Assembly: GCA_021780395.1 (NCBI GenBank)
Contig: JAJXYU010000363.1
Location: 1-14,785 of the forward strand
Reading direction: 5' to 3'
Source of the DNA: Pseudomonadota bacterium
GTDB lineage: Bacteria > Pseudomonadota > Gammaproteobacteria > Steroidobacterales > Steroidobacteraceae
DNA length: 14,785 bases
A program made the position numbers and the translations under genes. Positions 1 to 8,709 of this stretch are shown here, piece by piece (within the stretch, counting starts at the first letter, position 1; every line of letters starts with the position of its first letter). The notes beneath the pieces are model-generated. The model was not told where the DNA came from. It was given only the letters and a program-made list of their open reading frames with translations, and did not search any database.

Positions 1-855
1 GTCGCAATCGACGTACACACCCACGCCGAAGTGTCCTGCCGGCAGTCGCCGGACGAGGAATGGGCGCCTTACGAGGCGGCGGCCAACAAGTACTTCAAGG
101 CCGGCAAGCGACCGACCATCGACGAAACGATCGCCTACTACCGCGAACGCAAGATCGGCCTCGTGATGTTCACGGTCGACTCGGAATTCCAGATAGGCGC
201 CCGGCGCATTCCGAACGAAGAGGTCGCCGACGCCGCGCGCGCTAACGCCGACATCATGCGCGCGTTCGCGAGCATCGATCCTCACAAGGGTCGCATGGGT
301 GTCCGCGAGGCACGGCAACTGATCGCCGGCGGCGTGATCAAGGGATTCAAGTTCCATCCGACCTGCCAAGGGTTCTTCCCGAACGATCGGATGGCCTACC
401 CCTTGTACGAAGTGATCGCCGAACATCGCCTGCCGGCGATCTTTCACAGCGGGCACTCCGGCATCGGCACCGGCATGCCCGGCGGCGGCGGCCTGCGGCT
501 GAAATATTCGAATCCGATGCATCTCGACGACGTCGCCGCGGACTTCCCGGACATGACGGTCATCATCGCCCACCCCTCCTGGCCGTGGCAGGACGAGGCG
601 CTTTCGGTGTGCCTGCACAAGCCGAACGTCTACATCGATTTGTCCGGCTGGTCGCCGAAGTATTTCCCTCCCCAGCTCGTTCAGTACGCGAACGGACAGC
701 TGAAGCACAAGATGCTGTTCGGCTCGGACTTTCCGCTGATCCAGCCGGACCGATGGATCAAGGACTTCAAGGAGGCGGCGTTCAAGCCGGAAGTGCACGA
801 CTTGATCCTCAAGCAGAACGCGATCAACGCCTTGCGCTTGAGCGACGGCGGCTGA
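1..855 (+). CDS. Amidohydrolase-family metal-dependent hydrolase (5' partial); candidate aryl-beta-ketoacyl-CoA hydrolase
   Basis: The reading frame is open from base 1, so the start codon lies just upstream; 284 residues are visible and probably only a few are missing. The fragment opens with IDVHTH, the HxH metal motif of the amidohydrolase-2 (ACMSD-like) TIM-barrel family (His6, His8 of the visible protein). Other likely metal or catalytic residues are His149 (FHSGH), His191 (IAHPSW) and Asp243 (FGSDFP). Members of this family decarboxylate aromatic acids or hydrolyse C-C bonds. One, CouO of Rhodococcus, cleaves 4-hydroxyphenyl-beta-ketoacyl-CoA to a hydroxybenzoate and acetyl-CoA. With an O-demethylase and a beta-keto-acid-type CoA ligase nearby, such a role on an aroylacetyl-CoA is a reasonable inference. 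A cytoplasmic decarboxylase of the gamma-resorcylate or 5-carboxyvanillate type is the main alternative. Family assignment is firm; substrate is not. Confidence 0.88.
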   Translation, partial: VAIDVHTHAEVSCRQSPDEEWAPYEAAANKYFKAGKRPTIDETIAYYRERKIGLVMFTVDSEFQIGARRIPNEEVADAARANADIMRAFASIDPHKGRMGVREARQLIAGGVIKGFKFHPTCQGFFPNDRMAYPLYEVIAEHRLPAIFHSGHSGIGTGMPGGGGLRLKYSNPMHLDDVAADFPDMTVIIAHPSWPWQDEALSVCLHKPNVYIDLSGWSPKYFPPQLVQYANGQLKHKMLFGSDFPLIQPDRWIKDFKEAAFKPEVHDLILKQNAINALRLSDGG

Positions 856-904
856 GCGATGCCACGAGGGCCGCAGGGCGCGCGGACACCATCCCGAAAT
901 TTCA

Positions 905-1243
905 ATCGAGCAGCCGCAAGCATTCGATCCAGACATCACGAAGAGCGCTTCTTTCGAGCACCTGCTCTCCCTTCATCCCGACCGCGCGCCGGCGGGTCTC
1001 TATGTGCTGCCGGAGGACACTCGCAAGACCCTGATCGTGCGGGCCCGCATACGCGGCGCAGGCATCGCGGAGATCTCGGTCGTGCCCGCCTGGATCGACG
1101 ACACCGCCGTTCCGCACGTCTTGCGCGGCGACGATCCGCGCTTTGGCGAGGTGATCGAGTACCTGGCCCAGGCGTCACGTCAAGCCGGCTTTTGCCTCCG
1201 GTATGACCTGCAATCCGATGGCGCCGTGCTGTCGGCAGGATGA
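905..1243 (+). pseudogene. Probable 3' remnant of a CapA-family (PGA_cap, metallophosphatase-fold) gene
   Basis: One frame encodes about 110 residues ending at a TGA at 1241-1243. It resembles the C-terminal end of CapA-family proteins: a hydrophobic strand (TLIVRARIRGAGIAEISVVP), a short loop, then GDDPRFGEVIEYL and a final strand. An intact CapA protein is about 350-400 residues, and the metal-binding N-terminal domain is absent. The frame runs upstream into the end of the amidohydrolase gene with no convincing ATG or ribosome binding site. The only in-frame start I see is a GTG at 1004, in the middle of the conserved part. I therefore read it as a truncated leftover, not an expressed gene. 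The family call rests on pattern memory and is moderate. The fold is related to metallophosphatases, which may matter in a pathway with phosphorylated intermediates. Confidence 0.45.
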
Positions 1244-1298
1244 TCTCGCGCGTGCGTGCGGTCCGGCCGTACCACTACCGGCAACCGTGGCGAGCGGC

Positions 1299-1330
1299 GA
1301 TAATCGGGCTCGCGCGCCGGCGTTCGAGGT
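1299..1330 (+). promoter_or_regulatory. Likely -10 element and ribosome binding site of the LysR gene
   Basis: GATAAT at 1299-1304 matches the sigma-70 -10 consensus in five of six positions, but no good -35 is visible 16-18 bp upstream. GAGGT at 1326-1330 is a Shine-Dalgarno match with a 6-nt spacer to the ATG at 1337. This spacing favours that ATG over an in-frame TTG at 1331. Confidence 0.45.
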
Positions 1331-1336
1331 TTGCCA

Positions 1337-2266
1337 ATGTTCCATCTTCGGCGATTCGATCTGAATCTGTTGATCTCTCTCGACGCGCTGCTGCGCGAAA
1401 AGAACATCAGCCGCGCGGCCGACCGACTCGGCGTCTCGCAGCCCGCGATGAGCGCCGCTCTGCACAAGTTGCGCGGGTACTTCGACGATCCGTTGCTCGT
1501 GCGCATGGGGCGGAACCTCGAGCTGACCCCGCGTGGATCGTCCCTGCTCGAGCCGGTGCGCGAGGCTCTGCTGCGAATCGAAACCACGCTCGGCACACAG
1601 CCGGTGTTCGACCCGGCCACGACGCAGCGCGAGTTCACGATCATCGTCTCCGAGGAGGCGGTGCCGGATCTCTTGCCGGCGTTGCTGAAACGCCTGGCGC
1701 TCGAGGCACCCGGAATGTGCTGCCGGATCCAACTGATCTCGGAGAGCATTCTGACGAGACTGGAGTACGGCGAAGCCGATCTGTGCATTTGCCTCGACAG
1801 CTTGCGGCTGTACGCGGCCCGCGCCTGGCCGGACTCCCTGGGCATGATCCGACTGCGGCCGGTGCGCTGGATCTGCGCGGTCGATGCCCGCCACCCGACG
1901 GTCGGCGATACCCTGACGGCCGAGCAATTCTTCGCCTTGCCGCACGCGTTCGGCGCGCCGAGCGCCTATTCGGTCAGCACCGAGGAACTGGTGCGCCGGC
2001 TGTTCGATATCGACCTCACGGTGCAGCTTGCGGTGCCGAGCCTTCTGCACCTGCCGCTGGTGCTGGCCGGCACCTCGTACGTGGCGACGATGCCGGAGCG
2101 GGTACTGAGAATGGCCGCGCATACGCCGCCGCTGAAGTCGTTCCCGGCGCCATTTCCGACGCCGGTGCAACATGAAGCGCTGCTATGGCACAAACGGCAG
2201 GCGCCCGATCCCGCGCACGCGTGGCTGCGCGATCTGATCGTCGAGATCGCGCGGGAATTGCCCTGA
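1337..2266 (+). CDS. LysR-family transcriptional regulator (NodD/LinR-like group)
   Basis: This is a 309-residue protein of normal LysR length. The N-terminus is a textbook LysR DNA-binding domain: RRFDLNLLISLDALL, then the winged helix-turn-helix with ISRAADRLGVSQPAMSAALHKLR at about residues 22-45, then FDDPLLVRMGRNLELTPRG. The wording of this block, including the YFDDPLLVR stretch, is closest to the NodD-like branch, which often senses aromatic inducers. The effector-binding domain occupies about residues 90-300. The ATG at 1337 is chosen because of the GAGGT ribosome binding site 6 nt upstream. The gene converges with the oxidoreductase gene with only 9 bp between stop codons. It is a candidate activator of the aromatic catabolic genes, possibly of the amidohydrolase operon ending just upstream. 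No divergently transcribed target is adjacent, so its operator cannot be placed. Confidence 0.92.
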   Translation: MFHLRRFDLNLLISLDALLREKNISRAADRLGVSQPAMSAALHKLRGYFDDPLLVRMGRNLELTPRGSSLLEPVREALLRIETTLGTQPVFDPATTQREFTIIVSEEAVPDLLPALLKRLALEAPGMCCRIQLISESILTRLEYGEADLCICLDSLRLYAARAWPDSLGMIRLRPVRWICAVDARHPTVGDTLTAEQFFALPHAFGAPSAYSVSTEELVRRLFDIDLTVQLAVPSLLHLPLVLAGTSYVATMPERVLRMAAHTPPLKSFPAPFPTPVQHEALLWHKRQAPDPAHAWLRDLIVEIARELP

Positions 2267-2275
2267 TCGCGGCGC

Positions 2276-3310
2276 CTACCGCAGCTTGACCACCACTTTA
2301 CCGAAGTGTCGATCCGCTTCGATGCGCTCGTAGGCCGCCGCCGCGTCCGCGAATTCGTAGACACGATCGATCACCGGATGAATGCGATGGCGTTCGATGA
2401 AGGCGTTCATCGCCTCGAAATCCGCGCGCGAGCCGACGTAGATGCCGCTTGCCGTGGCGTTGGCGTGGAGGAGCGCCATCGCCGGAATGTCGCCGCCGAA
2501 GCCGGCCAGCCCGCCGATCAATGCGATGTGTCCGCCCGCGGCGAGACTCGCGAGCGACTGCTGCAGGGTGCCGCGCCCGCCGACCTCCAGGACCTGGTGC
2601 ACCCCCACCCCGCCGGTCGCGGAGCGCACGGATTCCGCCCACTGGGGGTTGCTCGCATAATTGATGGTCGCAGCGGCGCCGAACTCCACCGCCCGCGCGA
2701 GCTTCGCATCACTCGAACTGGTCACGATCGGCCGGCCGCCGGCTGCGACGGCGAACTGCAGGCCGAAGATCGCGACCCCCCCGGTTCCCAGGATCAGCAC
2801 GTTGTCACCCGGCTGCATGCGCCCGCGGGTCACCAATCCGTTCCAGGCGGTGACCGCCGCGCAGGGAAGCGTGGCGGCTTCCTCGAACGAGTAGTCTGCG
2901 GGGATCCTGACCAGTCCGTCCTCCGAGAGGCAGACGTAATCGGACAGCATGCCGTCGAGCTGCCCTCCCAGGGCAGAGGACAATGTGTCCGCATCGGGGC
3001 GCCCGACGATCCAGCGTTGGAAAAAACTGGCTGCGACGCGATCACCGGCCTTGAAGCGTCCCACCGCCGATCCGATCTCGACGACCTCGCCCGCGCCATC
3101 GGAGAGCGGCACCAACTGTGGTCGCGGCGGCATCGGGTATTGCCCTTTGAGCACGTACAGGTCGCGGCGGTTGAGCGACGCCGCATGCACCCGCACGAGC
3201 ACTTCGCGCGGCGCGGGCACGGGCACCGGTGCTTCCTCGATCGTCAACCGATAGGCGCCGTCCGCCTGGCGAAGCAACAGGCAGCGGCGCTGCGTCACGC
3301 TCGATGTCAT
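2276..3310 (-). CDS. MDR-superfamily NAD(P)-dependent alcohol dehydrogenase / quinone-oxidoreductase-like protein
   Basis: The 344-residue product has the GroES-like N-terminal domain and the Rossmann domain of medium-chain dehydrogenases. The nucleotide-binding motif GTGGVAIFGLQFA lies near residues 172-184, and GDRV and the LPCAAVTAWNGL helix precede it. The catalytic-zinc cysteine of classical alcohol dehydrogenases is replaced by Ser45 (AASLNRRD), and the four-cysteine structural zinc loop is missing. It is therefore probably a zinc-free, quinone-oxidoreductase or enoyl-reductase-like member. The gene starts 30 nt after the araC stop on the same strand, with a weak GGAA ribosome binding site, so the two are likely co-transcribed. 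A role in oxidising a lignin-derived side-chain alcohol (for example apocynol to acetovanillone) would suit the locus, but this is a guess. A general NADPH:quinone reductase is equally possible. Confidence 0.9.
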   Translation of the reverse strand: MTSSVTQRRCLLLRQADGAYRLTIEEAPVPVPAPREVLVRVHAASLNRRDLYVLKGQYPMPPRPQLVPLSDGAGEVVEIGSAVGRFKAGDRVAASFFQRWIVGRPDADTLSSALGGQLDGMLSDYVCLSEDGLVRIPADYSFEEAATLPCAAVTAWNGLVTRGRMQPGDNVLILGTGGVAIFGLQFAVAAGGRPIVTSSSDAKLARAVEFGAAATINYASNPQWAESVRSATGGVGVHQVLEVGGRGTLQQSLASLAAGGHIALIGGLAGFGGDIPAMALLHANATASGIYVGSRADFEAMNAFIERHRIHPVIDRVYEFADAAAAYERIEADRHFGKVVVKLR

Positions 3311-3340
3311 GAGTGCGTTCCGTGAGTATCAATGGACACG

Positions 3341-5924
<2,584 letters not shown>

Positions 5925-5927
5925 GGA

Positions 5928-5954
5928 GGGTCGGCCGCGAAATCGCGGCTACCC
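5928..5954. terminator. Hairpin between convergent genes, possible bidirectional terminator
   Basis: GGGT-C-GGCCGCGA on the left pairs with TCGCGGCT-ACCC on the right, giving about 12 base pairs with one bulged C and a tiny AAAT-type loop. It fills the 24-bp gap between the O-demethylase stop and the alpha/beta hydrolase stop, and overlaps the latter. There is no T-run on either side, so intrinsic termination would be weak. It could instead protect 3' ends. Confidence 0.42.
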
Positions 5955-6668
5955 GCCGGCGTCGAGCCAACCTTCGAGCGCCGCGGACACGTCCGCCGGA
6001 CGCTCCATCGTCGACATGTGGCCGCAGTCCTCGATGATCGCAAGGCGCGCATCGCGGATCGCCCGGACCATGTCCTGATGCCGCCCGAGCGGGCTCCAAG
6101 CGTCCTCGCGTCCGCACAGTACCCACGTCGGACAGCGGATCTCGGCCAGCAAGCTCTCCGCCGACGGACGATCGAGGAGCGCGCGGATCTGCGCCGCGAA
6201 TGTCGCGACCGTCTTGCGCTCGATCATCTCGAGGATGGATTCGATCAGCGGCGCATCCCGCAGACGGCGAGGATGGACCATGCCCTGCACCCACTCGCGT
6301 CCCATCGCGCGCATACCGTGCGCGTTGGCAATTTCCAGCAGCCGGTGGCGCCCGCGCGCTTCCTCCTCGCCGGCTTCGCCGGCGGGTCGCGCCTGATAGC
6401 CGGTGTCGAGCAGCGCCAGTCGCGCGACACGCTGCGGCGCGTCGCGCATGATCTCGAGAGCGACGCGCCCCCCCATGGAATGACCGGCGACGCAAAAGCG
6501 CTCGGGCGCCGAGGACAACACCCGCTGCGCCATCGCTTGGATCGAATCCGCCGCGCCGTAATCGGCGACGATGCACTCGCGCCGCATCGACAGGACGGCG
6601 AGCTGCGGCTCCCAGACCGCGCGGTCGCAGACCAGTCCCGGCAGCAGGATCACCGGTTCCCGGGCCAT
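5949..6668 (-). CDS. Alpha/beta-fold hydrolase
   Basis: The 239-residue protein has the complete catalytic triad: Ser64 in the nucleophile elbow AGHSMGGRVAL, Asp189 in LCGREDAWSP, and His217 in EDCGHMSTMERP. The oxyanion region is LLPGLVCDRAVW near the N-terminus, and a short cap domain lies between about residues 95 and 165. No signal peptide is visible, so it acts in the cytoplasm. The ATG at 6668 lies 4 nt after the stop of the CoA-ligase gene, so the two are almost certainly translated from one message and functionally linked. A thioesterase, ester hydrolase or C-C hydrolase step on a ring-derived CoA ester or beta-keto compound is plausible. The sequence alone does not tell which. Confidence 0.9.
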   Translation of the reverse strand: MAREPVILLPGLVCDRAVWEPQLAVLSMRRECIVADYGAADSIQAMAQRVLSSAPERFCVAGHSMGGRVALEIMRDAPQRVARLALLDTGYQARPAGEAGEEEARGRHRLLEIANAHGMRAMGREWVQGMVHPRRLRDAPLIESILEMIERKTVATFAAQIRALLDRPSAESLLAEIRCPTWVLCGREDAWSPLGRHQDMVRAIRDARLAIIEDCGHMSTMERPADVSAALEGWLDAGG

Positions 6669-6672
6669 CGCG

Positions 6673-8664
6673 TCAGTCCCGGCGCAGTGAATAGTCGCGC
6701 TGGGTCGCGGCGTATTCGATGAAGAAATCGAGCGCGCCCGGATTGGCCATCGCGCTGCGGTTGGCGGCCTCGTCCGGTGGCACCCCTTGCAGGATGCGCC
6801 GCACCGGCACCTCCATCTTCTTGCCGGTGATCGTCACGGGAATGGCAGGCACCGGGATGATCTTGTCGGGCACGTGACGCGGTGTGTACTCGCGACGCAG
6901 AGTGTCGCGGATCTTCTCGGCCACCGCCGTCGGTGCGACACCGGGTGCGAGCTTCACGAACAGCGGCATGAAAAATCCGCCATCCGGCAGATCCAGGTTC
7001 ACGATCAGGCTATCCTCGACCTCGGGCAACGCGGCGAGCGAACGGTAGATCTCGGCGGTGCCGATCCGCACGCCGTACCGGTTCAACGTCGCATCCGAAC
7101 GCCCCAGCACGCAACAGCCGCCGTTCGCGTCGATGCGCAGGAAATCCCCGTGCCGCCAGACGCCGGGGAACTGCTCGAAATAGGCTTCACGGTAACGCTC
7201 ACCGTCGGGATCGTTCCAAAACGCGACCGGCATGGACGGCAACGGCGCCGTGATCACGAGTTCACCCACCTCGTCGAACACGCTCTGCCCGCTCTCGTTG
7301 AACGCCTTGACCGCCACACCGAGCGAGGGCGCCTGAATCTCCCCCGCACGCACCGGCAGCGTCGGCACGCCGCCGACGAACCCCGTGCAGCAATCGGTGC
7401 CACCGCTGCCGTTGGCGACCCACAGATCCTGTTTGACGTTGCGGTAGAACCACGCCATGCAGTCCGGGGTGGCGGGCGACCCGGCGAGCGAAATGCTGCG
7501 CAAACTCGCAAGATCATAGCGCTCGCGCGGAACGATGCCCGCGCGCGACATCTGGTCGACGTAGGTGGGGCTTGCGCCGAACATCGTGGCCCGCGCATCT
7601 TGCGCCAATTTCCACAGCGCATCCGGGGCGGGATGGGAGGGACTACCGTCGTAGAGCACTGGAATCGCGCCGCAGGCGAGCGTGCTCGCGAGGAAATTCC
7701 ATAGCATCCAGCCGGTCGTGGTGAAGAACAGCAGCCGATCACCCGGATGCAGGTCGAAGTGGAATGTCGCGTTCTTCATCGTCTCCAACAGGATGCCGCC
7801 GTGCCCATGGACGATCGCCTTCGGCAGCCCGGTCGTGCCGGAGGAGAACAGCGTCCACAACGGCTGGTCGAACGGGACCGGTTCGAATGAGAACGCGGCG
7901 GCGCCGATCGGCGGGTGGTCGAGCATCTCGGCCCAGGTGAGCGCTCCGGGGCGCGGACGGCTCGCATCGCTCGGATCGAGGTACGGCAGATAGATCACCT
8001 GTCGGACGCTGTCGAGACCGACCAGGATCCGGTCGAGTTCGGCGCGGCGATCCAGCCGCTTGCCCGCGTAACGATAGCCGTCGATGCAGAACAGGACTTT
8101 CGGCGACAGCTGCGCGAGGCGATCGAGCACGCCGCGCTCGCCGAAATCCGGCGAACAGCACGCCCAAATCGCGCCGATCGCGGTGGTCGCGAGCATCGCG
8201 ACCACCGTATGCGGAATATTGGGCATCCAGGCGGCCACGCGATCGCCCGGCCGAACGCCCAATGCGCGCAGCCGGGTCGCGAGGATGCGCACCTGCGCAC
8301 CGAGCACCGCCCAGGTCATGGGCTCGAGTCCCCGGTCCTCGGCGGCGTGCAATAGCGCGATCGACCCGTGGCGCTCCGCGCGCAGCACGTTCTGCGCGTA
8401 ATTCAGTCGCGCGCCCGGAAACCACTCCGCCTCGGGCATGGCGGATCGGCCCAGGACCCGCGTGTACGGACTGGCGTCGATCTCGAAGTATTCCCAAAGC
8501 GCGCCCCAGAATGCCTCGATGTCCTCGACCGACCAGCGCCACAGGCTCATGTAGTCGGGGAACGACAGACCGCGGCTTCGCTCCAGCCAACGGGCGAACG
8601 CCGTTACGTTCGCGTGCTCCTTTCGCGCCTCATCCGGGCGCCACAGAATTTCGCCGGCTCGCAT
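6673..8664 (-). CDS. aacS: Acetoacetyl-CoA synthetase-type acyl-CoA ligase (beta-keto acid:CoA ligase)
   Basis: With the ATG at 8664 the protein has 663 residues, normal for acetoacetate-CoA ligases (ANL superfamily). The ACAS N-terminal region (FPDYMSLWRWSVEDIEAFW, WFPGARLNYAQN) is present. The ATP-binding loop SSGTTGLPK includes Lys282. The family-specific stretch GTDCCTGFVGG is followed by GEIQAPSLGVAVKAF. The C-terminal catalytic loop is VTITGKKMEVPVRRIL with Lys615. Known members activate acetoacetate to acetoacetyl-CoA. In this locus it may activate an aroylacetate, also a beta-keto acid, or it may recover acetoacetate if the ring side chain is removed by a beta-keto acid cleavage enzyme. 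A GTG at 8676 would add four residues, but it overlaps the GAGGTG ribosome-binding stretch that better serves ATG 8664. The gene starts 45 nt after the receptor stop and 4 nt before the hydrolase. Confidence 0.92.
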   Translation of the reverse strand: MRAGEILWRPDEARKEHANVTAFARWLERSRGLSFPDYMSLWRWSVEDIEAFWGALWEYFEIDASPYTRVLGRSAMPEAEWFPGARLNYAQNVLRAERHGSIALLHAAEDRGLEPMTWAVLGAQVRILATRLRALGVRPGDRVAAWMPNIPHTVVAMLATTAIGAIWACCSPDFGERGVLDRLAQLSPKVLFCIDGYRYAGKRLDRRAELDRILVGLDSVRQVIYLPYLDPSDASRPRPGALTWAEMLDHPPIGAAAFSFEPVPFDQPLWTLFSSGTTGLPKAIVHGHGGILLETMKNATFHFDLHPGDRLLFFTTTGWMLWNFLASTLACGAIPVLYDGSPSHPAPDALWKLAQDARATMFGASPTYVDQMSRAGIVPRERYDLASLRSISLAGSPATPDCMAWFYRNVKQDLWVANGSGGTDCCTGFVGGVPTLPVRAGEIQAPSLGVAVKAFNESGQSVFDEVGELVITAPLPSMPVAFWNDPDGERYREAYFEQFPGVWRHGDFLRIDANGGCCVLGRSDATLNRYGVRIGTAEIYRSLAALPEVEDSLIVNLDLPDGGFFMPLFVKLAPGVAPTAVAEKIRDTLRREYTPRHVPDKIIPVPAIPVTITGKKMEVPVRRILQGVPPDEAANRSAMANPGALDFFIEYAATQRDYSLRRD

Positions 8665-8709
8665 CGCCCGCAACACCTCGCCATCGACGACCGGACCGGG
8701 AGTCGAGGT

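Noticed and set aside
859..1206. Small plus-strand frame starting at an ATG just after the amidohydrolase stop
   Set aside because: The product has no recognisable pattern, whereas another frame of the same stretch carries CapA-like protein sequence.
1240..2175. Plus-strand open frame overlapping the LysR gene in another frame
   Set aside because: The LysR frame has a full helix-turn-helix domain, a ribosome binding site and normal length; the alternative product is Arg-rich without motifs.
2306..3325. Plus-strand open frame opposite the MDR oxidoreductase
   Set aside because: Antisense shadow; low-complexity Arg/Ala/His-rich product and no ribosome binding site.
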